Shown in pieces: positions 8,739 through 17,828 of a DNA stretch of 64,000 nucleotides. The stretch's first letter is position 1; each line of letters begins with the position of its first letter. The notes under the pieces are model-generated. The model was not told the origin of the DNA. It saw only the letters and a program-made list of their open reading frames with translations, and searched no databases. The DNA is from Lachnospiraceae bacterium (lineage in GTDB: Bacteria; Bacillota; Clostridia; Lachnospirales; Lachnospiraceae). A program made the translations under genes and the position numbers. The DNA lies in assembly GCA_910575475.1 (NCBI GenBank), contig CAJTGD010000020.1, forward strand, positions 49,618-113,617, in the 5' to 3' direction.

Positions 8739-9533
8739 TCAGCCGGCCAGAACATTCGGATTCAAGATCATCTGATACTCCTCATGTCCTGAAATCTGCC
8801 CCTCACAGATTCCGATGATCGGACGCTGCATTCTGAACTCCCCCTTTTCTCCCGGCAGAAAGACCTCCATCTGTTCTGCCCGGAATACAGGCATCACCCC
8901 TTCCCCGCCAACCGTGCGGTAAGGGATATACCTTACCCCCGTATCTGTTCTTTCTTTCTCCAGCATCTTCTGCGCACAGGCCGGATCGATGACGCTCACC
9001 GGGTCCCCTGATATGGGATCGGTCAATCCGTTTCCTGTGTCTAACAGTGCATGCATCCTGTACGTTTCCGGCCCTATGTACAGCACAACTTCGCAGAGCC
9101 GCTCCTCCTGTTTTCTCAGCATGGTCAGGAATCTCCAGATTCCGTACATCAGATAGTAAATGGGCACTGCCGCGGCAAAAAAAAGACTTCCTGTCCGAAC
9201 CCAGGGCCGGAGGATCTGCAGCATTCCTCCCATCAGAAATGCCGATACATATAAAAGGCCGAAGGCCTTCCAAAATTGCCTTCCCTTACGTATATCCAGT
9301 CCGGCCCGGATCATCATGCCGGGAATCCCCGCATAATACGCCGGAAGCTTCACCGCAGCCGGCAGCGGCAGCGCCACGAGCACACATGTGAGAACGGCTC
9401 CGAGTCCGCTCCCGACAAATACGCGGCCATTTTTTACCGGACATCTCAGCACCTTTTTGACTGCCAGAAGAAGCAGAGAGTCCATCATAAAATTGATCAG
9501 AAACAATACATCTATGTACAGCTCATAATACAT
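8739..9533 (-). CDS. spoIIGA: Sigma-E processing peptidase SpoIIGA
   Basis: The 264-residue product has five N-terminal hydrophobic segments (about residues 1-150) and a cytosolic aspartic-protease-like domain with the catalytic motif ALLDTGNGLTDPISG near residue 165. SpoIIGA cuts the pro-sequence from SigE at the sporulation septum. It lies directly upstream of sigE, forming the conserved spoIIG pair. The intergenic region before it holds a terminator for ftsZ, two Spo0A boxes and a wide-spacer promoter. Confidence 0.95.
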   Translation of the reverse strand: MYYELYIDVLFLINFMMDSLLLLAVKKVLRCPVKNGRVFVGSGLGAVLTCVLVALPLPAAVKLPAYYAGIPGMMIRAGLDIRKGRQFWKAFGLLYVSAFLMGGMLQILRPWVRTGSLFFAAAVPIYYLMYGIWRFLTMLRKQEERLCEVVLYIGPETYRMHALLDTGNGLTDPISGDPVSVIDPACAQKMLEKERTDTGVRYIPYRTVGGEGVMPVFRAEQMEVFLPGEKGEFRMQRPIIGICEGQISGHEEYQMILNPNVLAG

Positions 9534-9584
9534 GCTTCACTTCCCTCTCCAGGATGGCCGAACAAGTCCTCATGCACAAAAAAT

Positions 9585-9617
9585 ATTATATGCCGTACCA
9601 TATCGGATTTTTGTCAG
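9585..9617 (-). promoter_or_regulatory. spoIIG-type promoter with 21-base spacer
   Basis: On the minus strand CTGACA (9617-9612) and TATAAT (9590-9585) are 21 bases apart, well over the usual 17. The B. subtilis spoIIG promoter is known for a comparable 22-base spacer that makes it dependent on Spo0A~P. The -35 element overlaps TGACAAA, a one-mismatch Spo0A box. Confidence 0.7.
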
Positions 9618-9643
9618 ATGCTGACGAGACTTTGAGAATATAT

Positions 9644-9663
9644 TTCGACAAAAAAATTCGACA
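9644..9663 (-). promoter_or_regulatory. Two tandem Spo0A boxes upstream of spoIIGA
   Basis: The minus strand carries two perfect TGTCGAA heptamers at 9663-9657 and 9650-9644, 13 bases start to start, just upstream of the wide-spacer promoter. TGTCGAA is the established Spo0A-binding core. Position and strand fit activation of spoIIGA-sigE by phosphorylated Spo0A. Confidence 0.8.
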
Positions 9664-9698
9664 AAAAACCGCTTTTCCCATAAAAGAAAAGCGGTTTT
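9664..9698 (-). terminator. Rho-independent terminator after ftsZ
   Basis: On the minus strand AAAACCGCTTTTC pairs with GGAAAAGCGGTTTT across a seven-base loop and is followed by T residues. It separates the dcw transcript from the Spo0A-controlled spoIIG unit. Confidence 0.85.
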
Positions 9699-9745
9699 GA
9701 AATGCCATTGTATGCAGAAAAACCGCCGCAGGCTGGTTTTCCATA

Positions 9746-10939
9746 CTATTTTTTAAAGAAATCCGGAATCTTGATCGACTGTTCCCTTACATTGCTGGAA
9801 GTCGTTCTTGGCTGGATCGTCGGAGACGGACCTCCCATCGGCCGTGTGCCTGCCGGAGCTCTGGTTCCCGCACTTCTCATTGCGCCTCCGTCCATCGGCA
9901 TCCGGCTCACCATATCTCCGGACGGAAGGATAGATCCCATCTTCTGCTGTCCTTCCAGTCTTGCTTTGAGCTTGGATGAGCTGCCGCCTACATTATGTAA
10001 GCCCGTAGCGATCACAGTGATCTTCGCTTCATCAGACTTGGAGTCATCATAAGTAGCACCGAAGATGATATTCGCATTCTCTCCGGCGAGCTCCTGTACA
10101 AATTCTGCCGCGTCCGATGCATCCATCAGAGTGATGTCGCCGGATACGTTGATGATCACGTGGGAAGCACCCTGGATCGTAGTCTCCAGCAGAGGACTTG
10201 CCACTGCCTGCTTGACAGCCTCGAGTGCCTTGTCATCCCCGCGTCCCTCACCGATTCCGATGTGGGCGATCCCCTTGTCCTTCATGACAGTCTGGACATC
10301 TGCAAAGTCCAGGTTGATCAGGGACGGCACATTGATCAGATCCGTGATGCCCTGGATTCCCTGCTGCAGAACCTCGTCTGCCTTCTTCAAAGCCTCCGGC
10401 ATGGTCGTTCTTCTGTCCACGACCTCCAGCAGCTTGTCATTGGGAATGACGATCAAAGTGTCCACACTCTCTTTTAACTTGTCGATCCCTGCAAGCGCAT
10501 TCGCCATACGGGTTCTGGACTCAAAACGGAACGGCTTGGTCACAACGCCCACCGTCAAAGCCCCCTGATTCTTCGCGATCCTTGCCACAACCGGAGTCGC
10601 GCCGGTTCCGGTTCCGCCGCCCATCCCGCAGGTTACGAATACCATGTCCGCACCTTTGAGAGCAGCAGAGATATCTTCCTCGCTCTCCTCCGCCGCCTTC
10701 TCTCCTACTTCCGGCTGTGCTCCGGCGCCGAGACCCTTGGTAAGCTTTTCTCCGATCTGCATCAGAGTGGGCGCCTTGCATAACTGCAGTGCCTGTTTAT
10801 CTGTATTGATCGCAATAAATTCTACACCTGCAATCTGTTCATCAATCATACGGTTCACAGCATTGTTGCCGCCTCCGCCGACTCCGATTACGATAATCCG
10901 TGCGGCAGCTTCTGATTCGTTGGTTTTAATTTCTAACAA
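9746..10939 (-). CDS. ftsZ: Cell division protein FtsZ
   Basis: The product of about 397 residues has the nucleotide-binding [14 protein letters not shown], the tubulin signature [11 protein letters not shown], and a C-terminal linker ending [12 protein letters not shown], the conserved tail that binds FtsA/SepF/ZipA-type partners. FtsZ polymerises with GTP into the division ring. I place the start at TTG 10939 because AAAGGAGG lies 8 bases upstream; the ATG at 10960 sits upstream of that site and would include it in the coding region. It is the last dcw gene here and is followed by a terminator. Confidence 0.95.
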   Translation of the reverse strand: MLEIKTNESEAAARIIVIGVGGGGNNAVNRMIDEQIAGVEFIAINTDKQALQLCKAPTLMQIGEKLTKGLGAGAQPEVGEKAAEESEEDISAALKGADMVFVTCGMGGGTGTGATPVVARIAKNQGALTVGVVTKPFRFESRTRMANALAGIDKLKESVDTLIVIPNDKLLEVVDRRTTMPEALKKADEVLQQGIQGITDLINVPSLINLDFADVQTVMKDKGIAHIGIGEGRGDDKALEAVKQAVASPLLETTIQGASHVIINVSGDITLMDASDAAEFVQELAGENANIIFGATYDDSKSDEAKITVIATGLHNVGGSSSKLKARLEGQQKMGSILPSGDMVSRMPMDGGAMRSAGTRAPAGTRPMGGPSPTIQPRTTSSNVREQSIKIPDFFKK

Positions 10940-11112
10940 GAGTACTTCCTCCTTTATCATCTATTATCAATACTCTAGCATTCCTTACCATTGAATGATA
11001 CAATCCAATAAGTATATAATAAAGTCTTTTCGGGAAATAATCAATAGATTTTTGTGTATTTTCTGATTTTTTTATTCAATTTATGCACCTTTTTTCCATT
11101 TTTCTGTTCTGA

Positions 11113-12285
11113 TCACTGGTTTTCGGGCTGGGGCCGGGCTGCGGTATCCGGTACAAAGCGGATGGAACTCCCGGAAACGTCATAATTTTCCAGATGAAGG
11201 ACTCCTGTCTGATCCGCATACAGTTCGGCCAGCTTTTCCAGGATCGGCGGCACCTGGGCCAGCCTGTCCGCAAACTGACCGCTTCCGATCTGTACCCGGA
11301 CACCCCCGAAATGCAGAGTCAGATCCGCCCCTGCACAGCTGATCCTGTCCGGAGACAGTTCCTGCTTTTCCAGCAGCGGCATCAGAGTCTTCAATTCTTC
11401 AAAGATCTGTCCGTCCGTAACCGGAAGCACACTCCCAAGGAGGACTTCTTCCGGATTGATCTCCATTCCTTCTATATAAGGTACCCCTTCGATCTCGGTT
11501 CCGGTGATCAGGGAAGCGATCCCTTCCTGGTCAAAATACAAAAATGCCTCATTATAATCGATCCGTCCGCTGAAGCTTTTTTCCTTCACCTGCACCTGAA
11601 CCTCCACCAGATTTTTGAGTCCCACCTTCGTCTCTTCTACAGCGGGAAGCTGCTGCACATCATTCTGGTTATATTTCCACAATAAATACAGGGAATTGCC
11701 GGAATGCTCATCCGTCAGAAGCCAGTCGATGACCTCCTGCTCTGAAACATACTGATTGCCGGTGACTGTGATCTTCTTTGTCTCAAACAGCTGGATTGCA
11801 AGAAAACCCACACCCGCTATGAACGCTGTCCCCAGCAGGATCACCAGCAGAAGCTTCCACCGGGATTTCGGCCTTTCGGCCTGTCTGCTCTGGCTTGATC
11901 CGCCTCCGCTTCTCCTGGCCCCGCCGGACCTGTCAGGCGGCGCTCCTCTTCCGGGAGCCGAACGGCTTCCGGACGGACGGCCGGGCTCTCTTGCAGGCGC
12001 GGACCGGCTTCTGGACGGACGGCCGGACTCTTTTGCAGGCGCGGACCGGCTTCTGGACGGACGGCCGGGCTCTCTTGCAGGCGCAGACCGGCTTCCGGAC
12101 ATACGGCTCTGCTCCCTGCCTCCTGAGCTTTCGGAATTTCTGCGGTCCGCAGGTCTCTGAGCTGTTCCGGACCGGCGCATGCTCCGGCGGTCGTCATATG
12201 CTTCTTCTCTGTCCAATCCCCGGCCGGGAGGGCCGCCGGATGGAATCCGCCGGGTGCCGCCCTCCGGACTTCTCTTCGCTGTCAT
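11113..12285 (-). CDS. ftsQ: Cell division protein FtsQ/DivIB with long repetitive cytoplasmic tail
   Basis: The 390-residue product has an unusually long N-terminal cytoplasmic tail (about 140 residues) rich in Arg, Ser, Pro and Gly, with a 14-residue unit of the type SRSAPAREPGRPSR repeated three and a half times. One membrane segment follows near residues 143-163, then a POTRA domain starting KKITVTGNQYVSEQEVIDWL and the FtsQ/DivIB beta domain. FtsQ bridges early and late divisome proteins. A strong AAGGAGG site precedes the ATG. It lies between ftsW and ftsZ, and the tail is highly basic. Confidence 0.9.
   Translation of the reverse strand: MTAKRSPEGGTRRIPSGGPPGRGLDREEAYDDRRSMRRSGTAQRPADRRNSESSGGREQSRMSGSRSAPAREPGRPSRSRSAPAKESGRPSRSRSAPAREPGRPSGSRSAPGRGAPPDRSGGARRSGGGSSQSRQAERPKSRWKLLLVILLGTAFIAGVGFLAIQLFETKKITVTGNQYVSEQEVIDWLLTDEHSGNSLYLLWKYNQNDVQQLPAVEETKVGLKNLVEVQVQVKEKSFSGRIDYNEAFLYFDQEGIASLITGTEIEGVPYIEGMEINPEEVLLGSVLPVTDGQIFEELKTLMPLLEKQELSPDRISCAGADLTLHFGGVRVQIGSGQFADRLAQVPPILEKLAELYADQTGVLHLENYDVSGSSIRFVPDTAARPQPENQ
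11963..12106 (-). repeat. 42-bp in-frame tandem repeat in ftsQ
   Basis: Three full 42-base copies (11963-12004, 12005-12046, 12047-12088) and a partial fourth differ by only a few bases. Each encodes 14 residues of the basic FtsQ tail, so copy-number change would keep the reading frame. Confidence 0.9.
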
Positions 12286-12366
12286 GAAATTCCTCCTTAT
12301 GGTTTGTCGCTGACAAAACCGCCTTTTGCAGGGAAGCCTGCAAGGTCAGGTCCGTCTGTTTCTTCT

Positions 12367-13470
12367 TTATGGTTTGCCGCCTGCCGAACCGCAGGCCACA
12401 GATACGCTGAGCACAAGCCCCATTTCCAGCAACAGGAACAAAACAGAAGTTCCCCCGTAGCTGATAAAGGGCAGCGTAATGCCGGTATTGGGAATGGAAT
12501 TCGTCACAACGGCAATGTTCAGGATCACCTGGATCATCATATGAGCCATGGCCCCTGACGCGATCAAAGCGCCCAGCAGATCCTTCGCCCGGGTGGCGAT
12601 CACGAAGAAGCGCCAGATCAGGATCAGAAACAGGAGCACGATGAAGCTTGCCCCCACCAGCCCCAGTTCCTCGCAGATGATCGAAAAGATCATGTCATTC
12701 TGCGCCTCCGGCAGAAAGCCCAGCTTTTGTACGCTCTCTCCCAGCCCTCTGCCGAAAAGCCCTCCCGAACCGATGGCATACAGCCCCTGCAGAGTCTGAT
12801 ATCCCTTCTCATACTGCTCCGGGTTTCTCCAGATTGCCAGACGCTCCAGGCGGTAGCTTTCCAGCGCCAGAAAGATTCCCATAAATCCGATGCCTGCCGC
12901 TCCCATCGCGATAAACTGCACATACTTCGGGCTTGCCACGAAGATCAGGACTGCCGCGATCCCCAGGATGATGATGGCGGTGCTCAGATTGCTGGCCCCC
13001 ACCAGGGCCACGACTGGAAGCACGGGAAGCATCACCCGGATCAGTGTGGTGAATTTTCCCATGGTCTTTACATGCTTCGTCACCAGGCAGGCCAGGAAAA
13101 AGATGATCGCCACCTTGGCAAATTCCGAAGGCTGAAATGAAACAGGGCCCAAAGACAGCCATCTTTTGGACCCATTGTATTCGTCTCCCACAAACATGAC
13201 CGCAACGGACAAAAGCACTGCCGTCAGATAACCCAGATTGGCCAGAGGCACCCATTTATGGTAGTCGATCCCGGCGACAAAAAACATCCCCGCCAGTCCA
13301 AGCACCGTCGCAAATCCCTGTTTTTTCAGATAGTAGAACGGATCGTGGAACTTGACCTGCCCGTTGTAGGTACTGGTGCTGTAGAGGAGCACCAGACCGA
13401 TCACGACCAGAACAAGCACCACCGTCAGCATCGTGTAATCATAACGCCGTCGGCCCTGCTTTTTGGGCAT
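12367..13470 (-). CDS. ftsW: SEDS peptidoglycan glycosyltransferase FtsW/SpoVE
   Basis: The 367-residue product has about ten membrane segments. Its motifs are those of SEDS enzymes: DYTMLTVVLVLVVIGLVLLY at the start, WLSLGPVSFQPSEFAKVA, GLGESVQKLGFLPEAQND, and NTGITLPFISYGGTS near the end. SEDS proteins polymerise lipid II together with a class B PBP. Its position between murD and ftsQ makes it the division enzyme; in Clostridia the same protein may also act in spore cortex synthesis (SpoVE). An AAGGAG site precedes the ATG. A second SEDS gene lies at 36067-37428. Confidence 0.93.
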   Translation of the reverse strand: MPKKQGRRRYDYTMLTVVLVLVVIGLVLLYSTSTYNGQVKFHDPFYYLKKQGFATVLGLAGMFFVAGIDYHKWVPLANLGYLTAVLLSVAVMFVGDEYNGSKRWLSLGPVSFQPSEFAKVAIIFFLACLVTKHVKTMGKFTTLIRVMLPVLPVVALVGASNLSTAIIILGIAAVLIFVASPKYVQFIAMGAAGIGFMGIFLALESYRLERLAIWRNPEQYEKGYQTLQGLYAIGSGGLFGRGLGESVQKLGFLPEAQNDMIFSIICEELGLVGASFIVLLFLILIWRFFVIATRAKDLLGALIASGAMAHMMIQVILNIAVVTNSIPNTGITLPFISYGGTSVLFLLLEMGLVLSVSVACGSAGGKP

Positions 13471-13505
13471 ATAAATCCACTCCTTAACGATAGATGTTTC
13501 ACAGC

Positions 13506-14918
13506 TCAGAGCGTACTCAGCTGCTGCACAAGCTCTTTGAATTTATCTCCCCGTTCTTCATAATTTTTAAACATTCCCCAGCTTGCGCAGGCAGGGGAAA
13601 GCAGTACCGCATCACCCGGCATGGCAAATCTCACGCAGGTCTTTACCGCCTCCTCAAAGGTCTCTACCAGGATCGTCTCCTCAAATCCCAGCCTGTGCGC
13701 TGCAGCCGCGATCTTTTCTGCGGTCTGCCCCAGCAGCACCAGCTTTTTGACCTTCCCGCGGAAGGCACGGATCCAGTCTTCATAATCGGAATTTTTGTCA
13801 TAGCCACCGCCGATCAGGAGCGTGGGCCGGTTCATGGCCTGGATGCCCCGGATGGCCGCGTCCGGATTGGTGGCCTTGGAATCATTGTAATACGCCACAC
13901 CGGCTGTCTCTGCCACAAATTCGATCCGGTGTTCCACACCTTTGAATTTTTTTACAGTCTTCCGGATGATCTCCATGGGAACCCTGTATGCGATCGCCAT
14001 GGCCGTAGCAGCCATCACATTTTCATAGTTATGGATCCCTAAGAGCTGGAGCTCATCTGTACGGCAGAGCTGTACCTGTTCTTTATCCCGGTAAATGATC
14101 CTGCCGCCGTCCAGACAGATCCCTCTTTCCAGTTTACGCCGGCTGCTGAAATATAGAACCCGTGCGTTCGTATTTTCTCCGAACCTTCTGGTCACTTCGT
14201 CTTCATAGTTCAGCACGCAGGTATGTTCCGCCGTCTGGTTGCGGAGGATATTTTTCTTTGCTTCAATATAAGCTTCCATCGTATGATGGCGGTTCAGATG
14301 ATCCGGCGTGATATTCAGCACCGCGCTGACCACCGGACAGAAGGTATGTATCGTTTCCAGCTGGAAGCTGCTCATCTCCGCCACGATGACGGATTCCGGC
14401 TTCGTCTCCGAAGCTACGCAGGCGTATGGATTGCCGATATTGCCCACCACGTAGACGCTTTCTTTATAATTCTTCATGATCTCGCCTAACAGCGCTGTGG
14501 TCGTCGTCTTCCCGTTGGTCCCGGTAATGGCCAGCACATCGCCCTGCCCGTACACATAGGCCAGCTCGATCTCGCCCCATACCGGGAGCTGCATGTCATG
14601 CATCCGTTTTACCACCGGCAGGTCCAGCGGCACACCGGGGCTGATCACCACCAGAGCCAGGGTATCCAGCTCCTCCTCCGGAAAATCTCCCAGAATCACC
14701 CGCGCCCTTCGGGGCAACTTCTCCTTCTCCTCCGGCGAAGAGAGCAGTCCTTCCGCGCCTTCTAAAAGCTCCGCCCGGAGCATTGCCCTGTCCAGGGACG
14801 CATTGCCGTCATACAGGATCACCTCCGCGCCTTCGCTGAGCAAGAGCTGCCCTGCCGCCACACCGCTGATCCCCGAACCAAATACCAGTACTTTTTTTCC
14901 TTTGATCTCCATGCTCAT
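13506..14918 (-). CDS. murD: UDP-N-acetylmuramoylalanine--D-glutamate ligase
   Basis: The 470-residue product has the Mur ligase ATP loop ITGTNGKTTTTALLGEIM, the NITPDHLNRH motif, YNDSKATNPDA, and the C-terminal LLSPACASWGMFKNYEERG signature of MurD. It adds D-glutamate to UDP-MurNAc-L-Ala in the cytosol. It starts 4 bases after mraY, so translation is probably coupled. ATG 14918 or the second ATG two codons later could be the start. Confidence 0.96.
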   Translation of the reverse strand: MSMEIKGKKVLVFGSGISGVAAGQLLLSEGAEVILYDGNASLDRAMLRAELLEGAEGLLSSPEEKEKLPRRARVILGDFPEEELDTLALVVISPGVPLDLPVVKRMHDMQLPVWGEIELAYVYGQGDVLAITGTNGKTTTTALLGEIMKNYKESVYVVGNIGNPYACVASETKPESVIVAEMSSFQLETIHTFCPVVSAVLNITPDHLNRHHTMEAYIEAKKNILRNQTAEHTCVLNYEDEVTRRFGENTNARVLYFSSRRKLERGICLDGGRIIYRDKEQVQLCRTDELQLLGIHNYENVMAATAMAIAYRVPMEIIRKTVKKFKGVEHRIEFVAETAGVAYYNDSKATNPDAAIRGIQAMNRPTLLIGGGYDKNSDYEDWIRAFRGKVKKLVLLGQTAEKIAAAAHRLGFEETILVETFEEAVKTCVRFAMPGDAVLLSPACASWGMFKNYEERGDKFKELVQQLSTL

Positions 14919-14922
14919 ATCA

Positions 14923-15879
14923 TCATACCCCCATCAATGCGATCAGGCACAGGATCGCGGTCGTAATGGAAAATACGGCGACCACCCGTGTCTCTGACCA
15001 TCCACACAGTTCAAAATGATGATGGATCGGTGCCATCTTAAAGAATCTTTTTCCGCCTGTTTTCTTAAAATATGTTACCTGGATCATGACAGATACCACT
15101 TCTACCACATAGATCAGGCCCACGATGATGATGAATAAAGGCATCTGCATCATATAAGCCGTCCCTGCCACAAAGCCGCCCAGCGCCAGAGAACCGGTGT
15201 CCCCCATAAATACGCTGGCCGGGTGCACATTAAATAGAAGGAATCCCATCAAAGCCCCCACCACCGCGCAGGTGATCGGTTCGATCCCGCTTTTGGATCC
15301 GATCGCCACCACGGTAAAGAAGGTCGCCACCAGTACCGTCACGCTGGATGCGAGCCCATCCAGTCCGTCTGTAAAATTGGTTCCGTTGACCGTTCCGATG
15401 ACTGCCACAAACAAGAGTGGCACAGCCACCCACCCGATATCCAGATAGCTCCCGCCGGAGAATGGGATCAAGAGCACCAGCGGAACCTCCGCGATCTTCA
15501 CAAGATAGAACGCAAATACCGCCGTGACCGCCACCTGCAGCACCATCTTCTGTCCCGGATACAGCCCGTCGGAACGCTTCATCACCACCTTCAGATAATC
15601 ATCCAGAAATCCGATCAGCCCGAATCCGACTGTCAGGAACAGCACCGGAATGATCTTCGGATAATCCTTCACATAGAACAGTGACGTGATGATCACACTG
15701 ACCAGGATCATCACACCGCCCATGGTCGGAGTCCCCGCCTTCTTTAAATGCGACTTCACTCCCTCCGCACGCTCTGTCTGCCCGACCTTCAGTTTTCTAA
15801 GAAATGGGATCACCACCGGTCCCATGATCACACTCAGCGCAAATGAAATCAACACTGGTATCACGATATGTTCTGCCAT
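14923..15879 (-). CDS. mraY: Phospho-N-acetylmuramoyl-pentapeptide transferase
   Basis: The 318-residue polytopic protein has the MraY signatures KKAGTPTMGGVMIL, GFLDDYLKV with catalytic Asp residues, TNFTDGLDGLAS and APIHHHFELCGWSE. It transfers phospho-MurNAc-pentapeptide to undecaprenyl phosphate, making lipid I at the inner membrane face. It lies between the class B PBP and murD; murF, usual in this position, is missing. Confidence 0.96.
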   Translation of the reverse strand: MAEHIVIPVLISFALSVIMGPVVIPFLRKLKVGQTERAEGVKSHLKKAGTPTMGGVMILVSVIITSLFYVKDYPKIIPVLFLTVGFGLIGFLDDYLKVVMKRSDGLYPGQKMVLQVAVTAVFAFYLVKIAEVPLVLLIPFSGGSYLDIGWVAVPLLFVAVIGTVNGTNFTDGLDGLASSVTVLVATFFTVVAIGSKSGIEPITCAVVGALMGFLLFNVHPASVFMGDTGSLALGGFVAGTAYMMQMPLFIIIVGLIYVVEVVSVMIQVTYFKKTGGKRFFKMAPIHHHFELCGWSETRVVAVFSITTAILCLIALMGV

Positions 15880-15964
15880 ACATCCACCTCACATCTCTTT
15901 TGTCTAACCGTTTACAGTATACCGCATTCTGTCCCCTTTTTCAATCATGAGTTATCTTGGCGTT

Positions 15965-17719
15965 TCATTCCGCATTTTCACGATCTCCCTCTTTTTCTAC
16001 GATCTCTTTTTGGATGCCCAGATAAGGGAGTACATTGTCATAGATGCTCTGCAGCACCGGAGCCGCAATGGTCCCGCCGTAGTAGACGCCCTGGGGATTG
16101 TGGATCACCACCATGCCGATGACCTGGGGATCGTCTGCCGGCGCAAAGCCGATGAAGGAAGCGATATACTTATGGGCGCTTCTGGGCAGCGTCTGGGAGG
16201 TCGCGGTCTTGCCGCCGATCCGATACCCTTCAATATAGGCCTTTTTTCCGCCGCCTTCGGTCACAACACTTTCCAGGAGCGTCCGCATGGTGGCCGACGT
16301 TTCCTCCGATACCACTCCTTTTTTCTCTTTATAGGAAAACTCCCTGATCTGCGTGCCGTCGCGGTCCAGTACTGCCATCCCGAAGTGGGGCGTCACCCGT
16401 CTTCCGCCGTTGATCAGCGAACTGACGGTTGTCAGCATCTGGATCGGAGTGATCTGGAAGGACTGCCCGAAGGTCATGGTCGCAAGCTCCACGATCCCGA
16501 TATCCTCTTTCTTATGCATGATCGTTCCGGCCTCTCCCGGAAGATCTACATTGGTCAGGCTCATCAGGCCGAACTGCTTAAAATAATCATAAAAGCGGTC
16601 CGCTCCCAGTCTCAGGCCGATGTCGATGAATACCGGATTGCAGGAATTCTGCAGTCCCTGGACAAAGGTCTCCCCACCGTGTCCCCCCACCTTATGGCAT
16701 CGGATCTTCCGGTCCTCCACCATCCGGTATCCGGGGCAGGAAAAGCTGTCCGAAAGGCTGACCACCCCTTCCTCCAGACAGGCCGAGGATGTGATGATCT
16801 TAAATGTGGACCCCGGCTCGTAGGTATCGTTGATACAGCCGTTTCTCCACATCTGGTTCAGCAGGTTCTGTTTCTCTTCATCGGTGACTCCGGAAGCATC
16901 CGTGTTCAGAGTAAAGGGATCGTTCAGATTAAATTCCGGCGCATTGACCATGGCAAGGATCTCTCCGTTCTGCGGGTTCATCAGGATCACCGACACACTG
17001 TCCGCCTGCTTTTCCTCCATCACCTTGTAAGCCGCCTGGGTGCAGAAGAACTGGATATTATAATCCAGGCTGATCTGCAGCGTATTGCCCGCCACCGGCT
17101 CCACACGGTCCTCCGCCACGCCCTCCAGCTCAATGCCCCGGGCATCCGTCACCGTCAGTATGGTTCCGTTTTTTCCTTTCAGATTCTCCTCATATTTGAC
17201 CTCCAGCCCGATGATGCCCTGGTTGTCGCCCCCTGTAAATCCAAGCACCTTGGAGGCAAGCTCATCATAGACATAGTACCGCTTGAAATCTTCATCTACC
17301 TTCACGCCTGCCAGGTTATATCCCCGGATCCGGTCGCCGGTCTCTTTGTCCACATTGGTCTTTACCTTTTCCATGGAGGAGACCTTTTCCACGCGCCTGC
17401 GCACGCTGGCTTCCTCCATCTCCAGCTCCCGGGCCAGAGTTTGGATCACAGCCTTAGGATCTTCGATCTGACTGTGGATGACCGAGATCGTACAGACCGT
17501 CTTGTTGGTTGCCAGGACGTTGCCGTTCCTGTCCACGATCTCGCCGCGGGCCGCCTTGATCTCACGCTCCCTCTCATGAAGGGCCTCCGCTTTCTTTTGG
17601 TAATACCCGGCGTCGAAGATCATCAGGTAGACCAGCCGGGCAATGAGAGCGAAAATAATGATACAGGCCGCACAGAATACGACAAGCATCTTCTTCTTAT
17701 TATATGTCCTGTTTTTCAT
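15965..17719 (-). CDS. Class B penicillin-binding protein (SpoVD/FtsI-like) with KTAT motif
   Basis: The 584-residue product has an N-terminal membrane anchor (residues about 9-30), the PBP dimerisation domain and a transpeptidase domain. The active-site motifs are STFK in EPGSTFKIITSS, SCN in NSCNPVFIDIG, and KTAT in IGGKTATSQTLP where KTGT is usual. No PASTA domains follow, unlike B. subtilis SpoVD. It crosslinks peptidoglycan outside the membrane, probably with the adjacent SEDS enzyme. It is the second of two tandem PBP genes. AAGG, its only visible ribosome binding site, lies within a stem-loop arm directly upstream. Confidence 0.9.
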   Translation of the reverse strand: MKNRTYNKKKMLVVFCAACIIIFALIARLVYLMIFDAGYYQKKAEALHEREREIKAARGEIVDRNGNVLATNKTVCTISVIHSQIEDPKAVIQTLARELEMEEASVRRRVEKVSSMEKVKTNVDKETGDRIRGYNLAGVKVDEDFKRYYVYDELASKVLGFTGGDNQGIIGLEVKYEENLKGKNGTILTVTDARGIELEGVAEDRVEPVAGNTLQISLDYNIQFFCTQAAYKVMEEKQADSVSVILMNPQNGEILAMVNAPEFNLNDPFTLNTDASGVTDEEKQNLLNQMWRNGCINDTYEPGSTFKIITSSACLEEGVVSLSDSFSCPGYRMVEDRKIRCHKVGGHGGETFVQGLQNSCNPVFIDIGLRLGADRFYDYFKQFGLMSLTNVDLPGEAGTIMHKKEDIGIVELATMTFGQSFQITPIQMLTTVSSLINGGRRVTPHFGMAVLDRDGTQIREFSYKEKKGVVSEETSATMRTLLESVVTEGGGKKAYIEGYRIGGKTATSQTLPRSAHKYIASFIGFAPADDPQVIGMVVIHNPQGVYYGGTIAAPVLQSIYDNVLPYLGIQKEIVEKEGDRENAE

Positions 17720-17724
17720 AGAAA

Positions 17725-17772
17725 AACCTTACAAAAGATATTTTTATAACATATTATCTCTTTTGTAAGGTT
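17725..17772 (-). promoter_or_regulatory. Stem-loop burying the ribosome binding site of the second PBP gene
   Basis: AACCTTACAAAAG (17725-17737) and its perfect complement (17760-17772) can pair in the minus-strand transcript. The 3' arm contains TAAGG, the only ribosome binding site, 8 bases from the ATG at 17719, and TTTTTC follows. The structure could act as an attenuator terminator, a translational brake, or both. Confidence 0.6.
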
Positions 17773-17828
17773 ATGCATGCGTTTCTGATTCCAAATACCC
17801 AAAAGATATCCCATTTTTGCCAGCCGGC

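Noticed and set aside
11963..12106. 42-bp direct repeats considered as CRISPR or recombination sites
   Set aside because: They are contiguous, in frame, and encode a basic protein repeat in FtsQ; there are no spacers.
15947..17749. A 600-codon open frame on the plus strand
   Set aside because: It is antisense to the class B PBP gene, whose three active-site motifs are clear. The plus-strand product has no family resemblance and only reflects codon bias.
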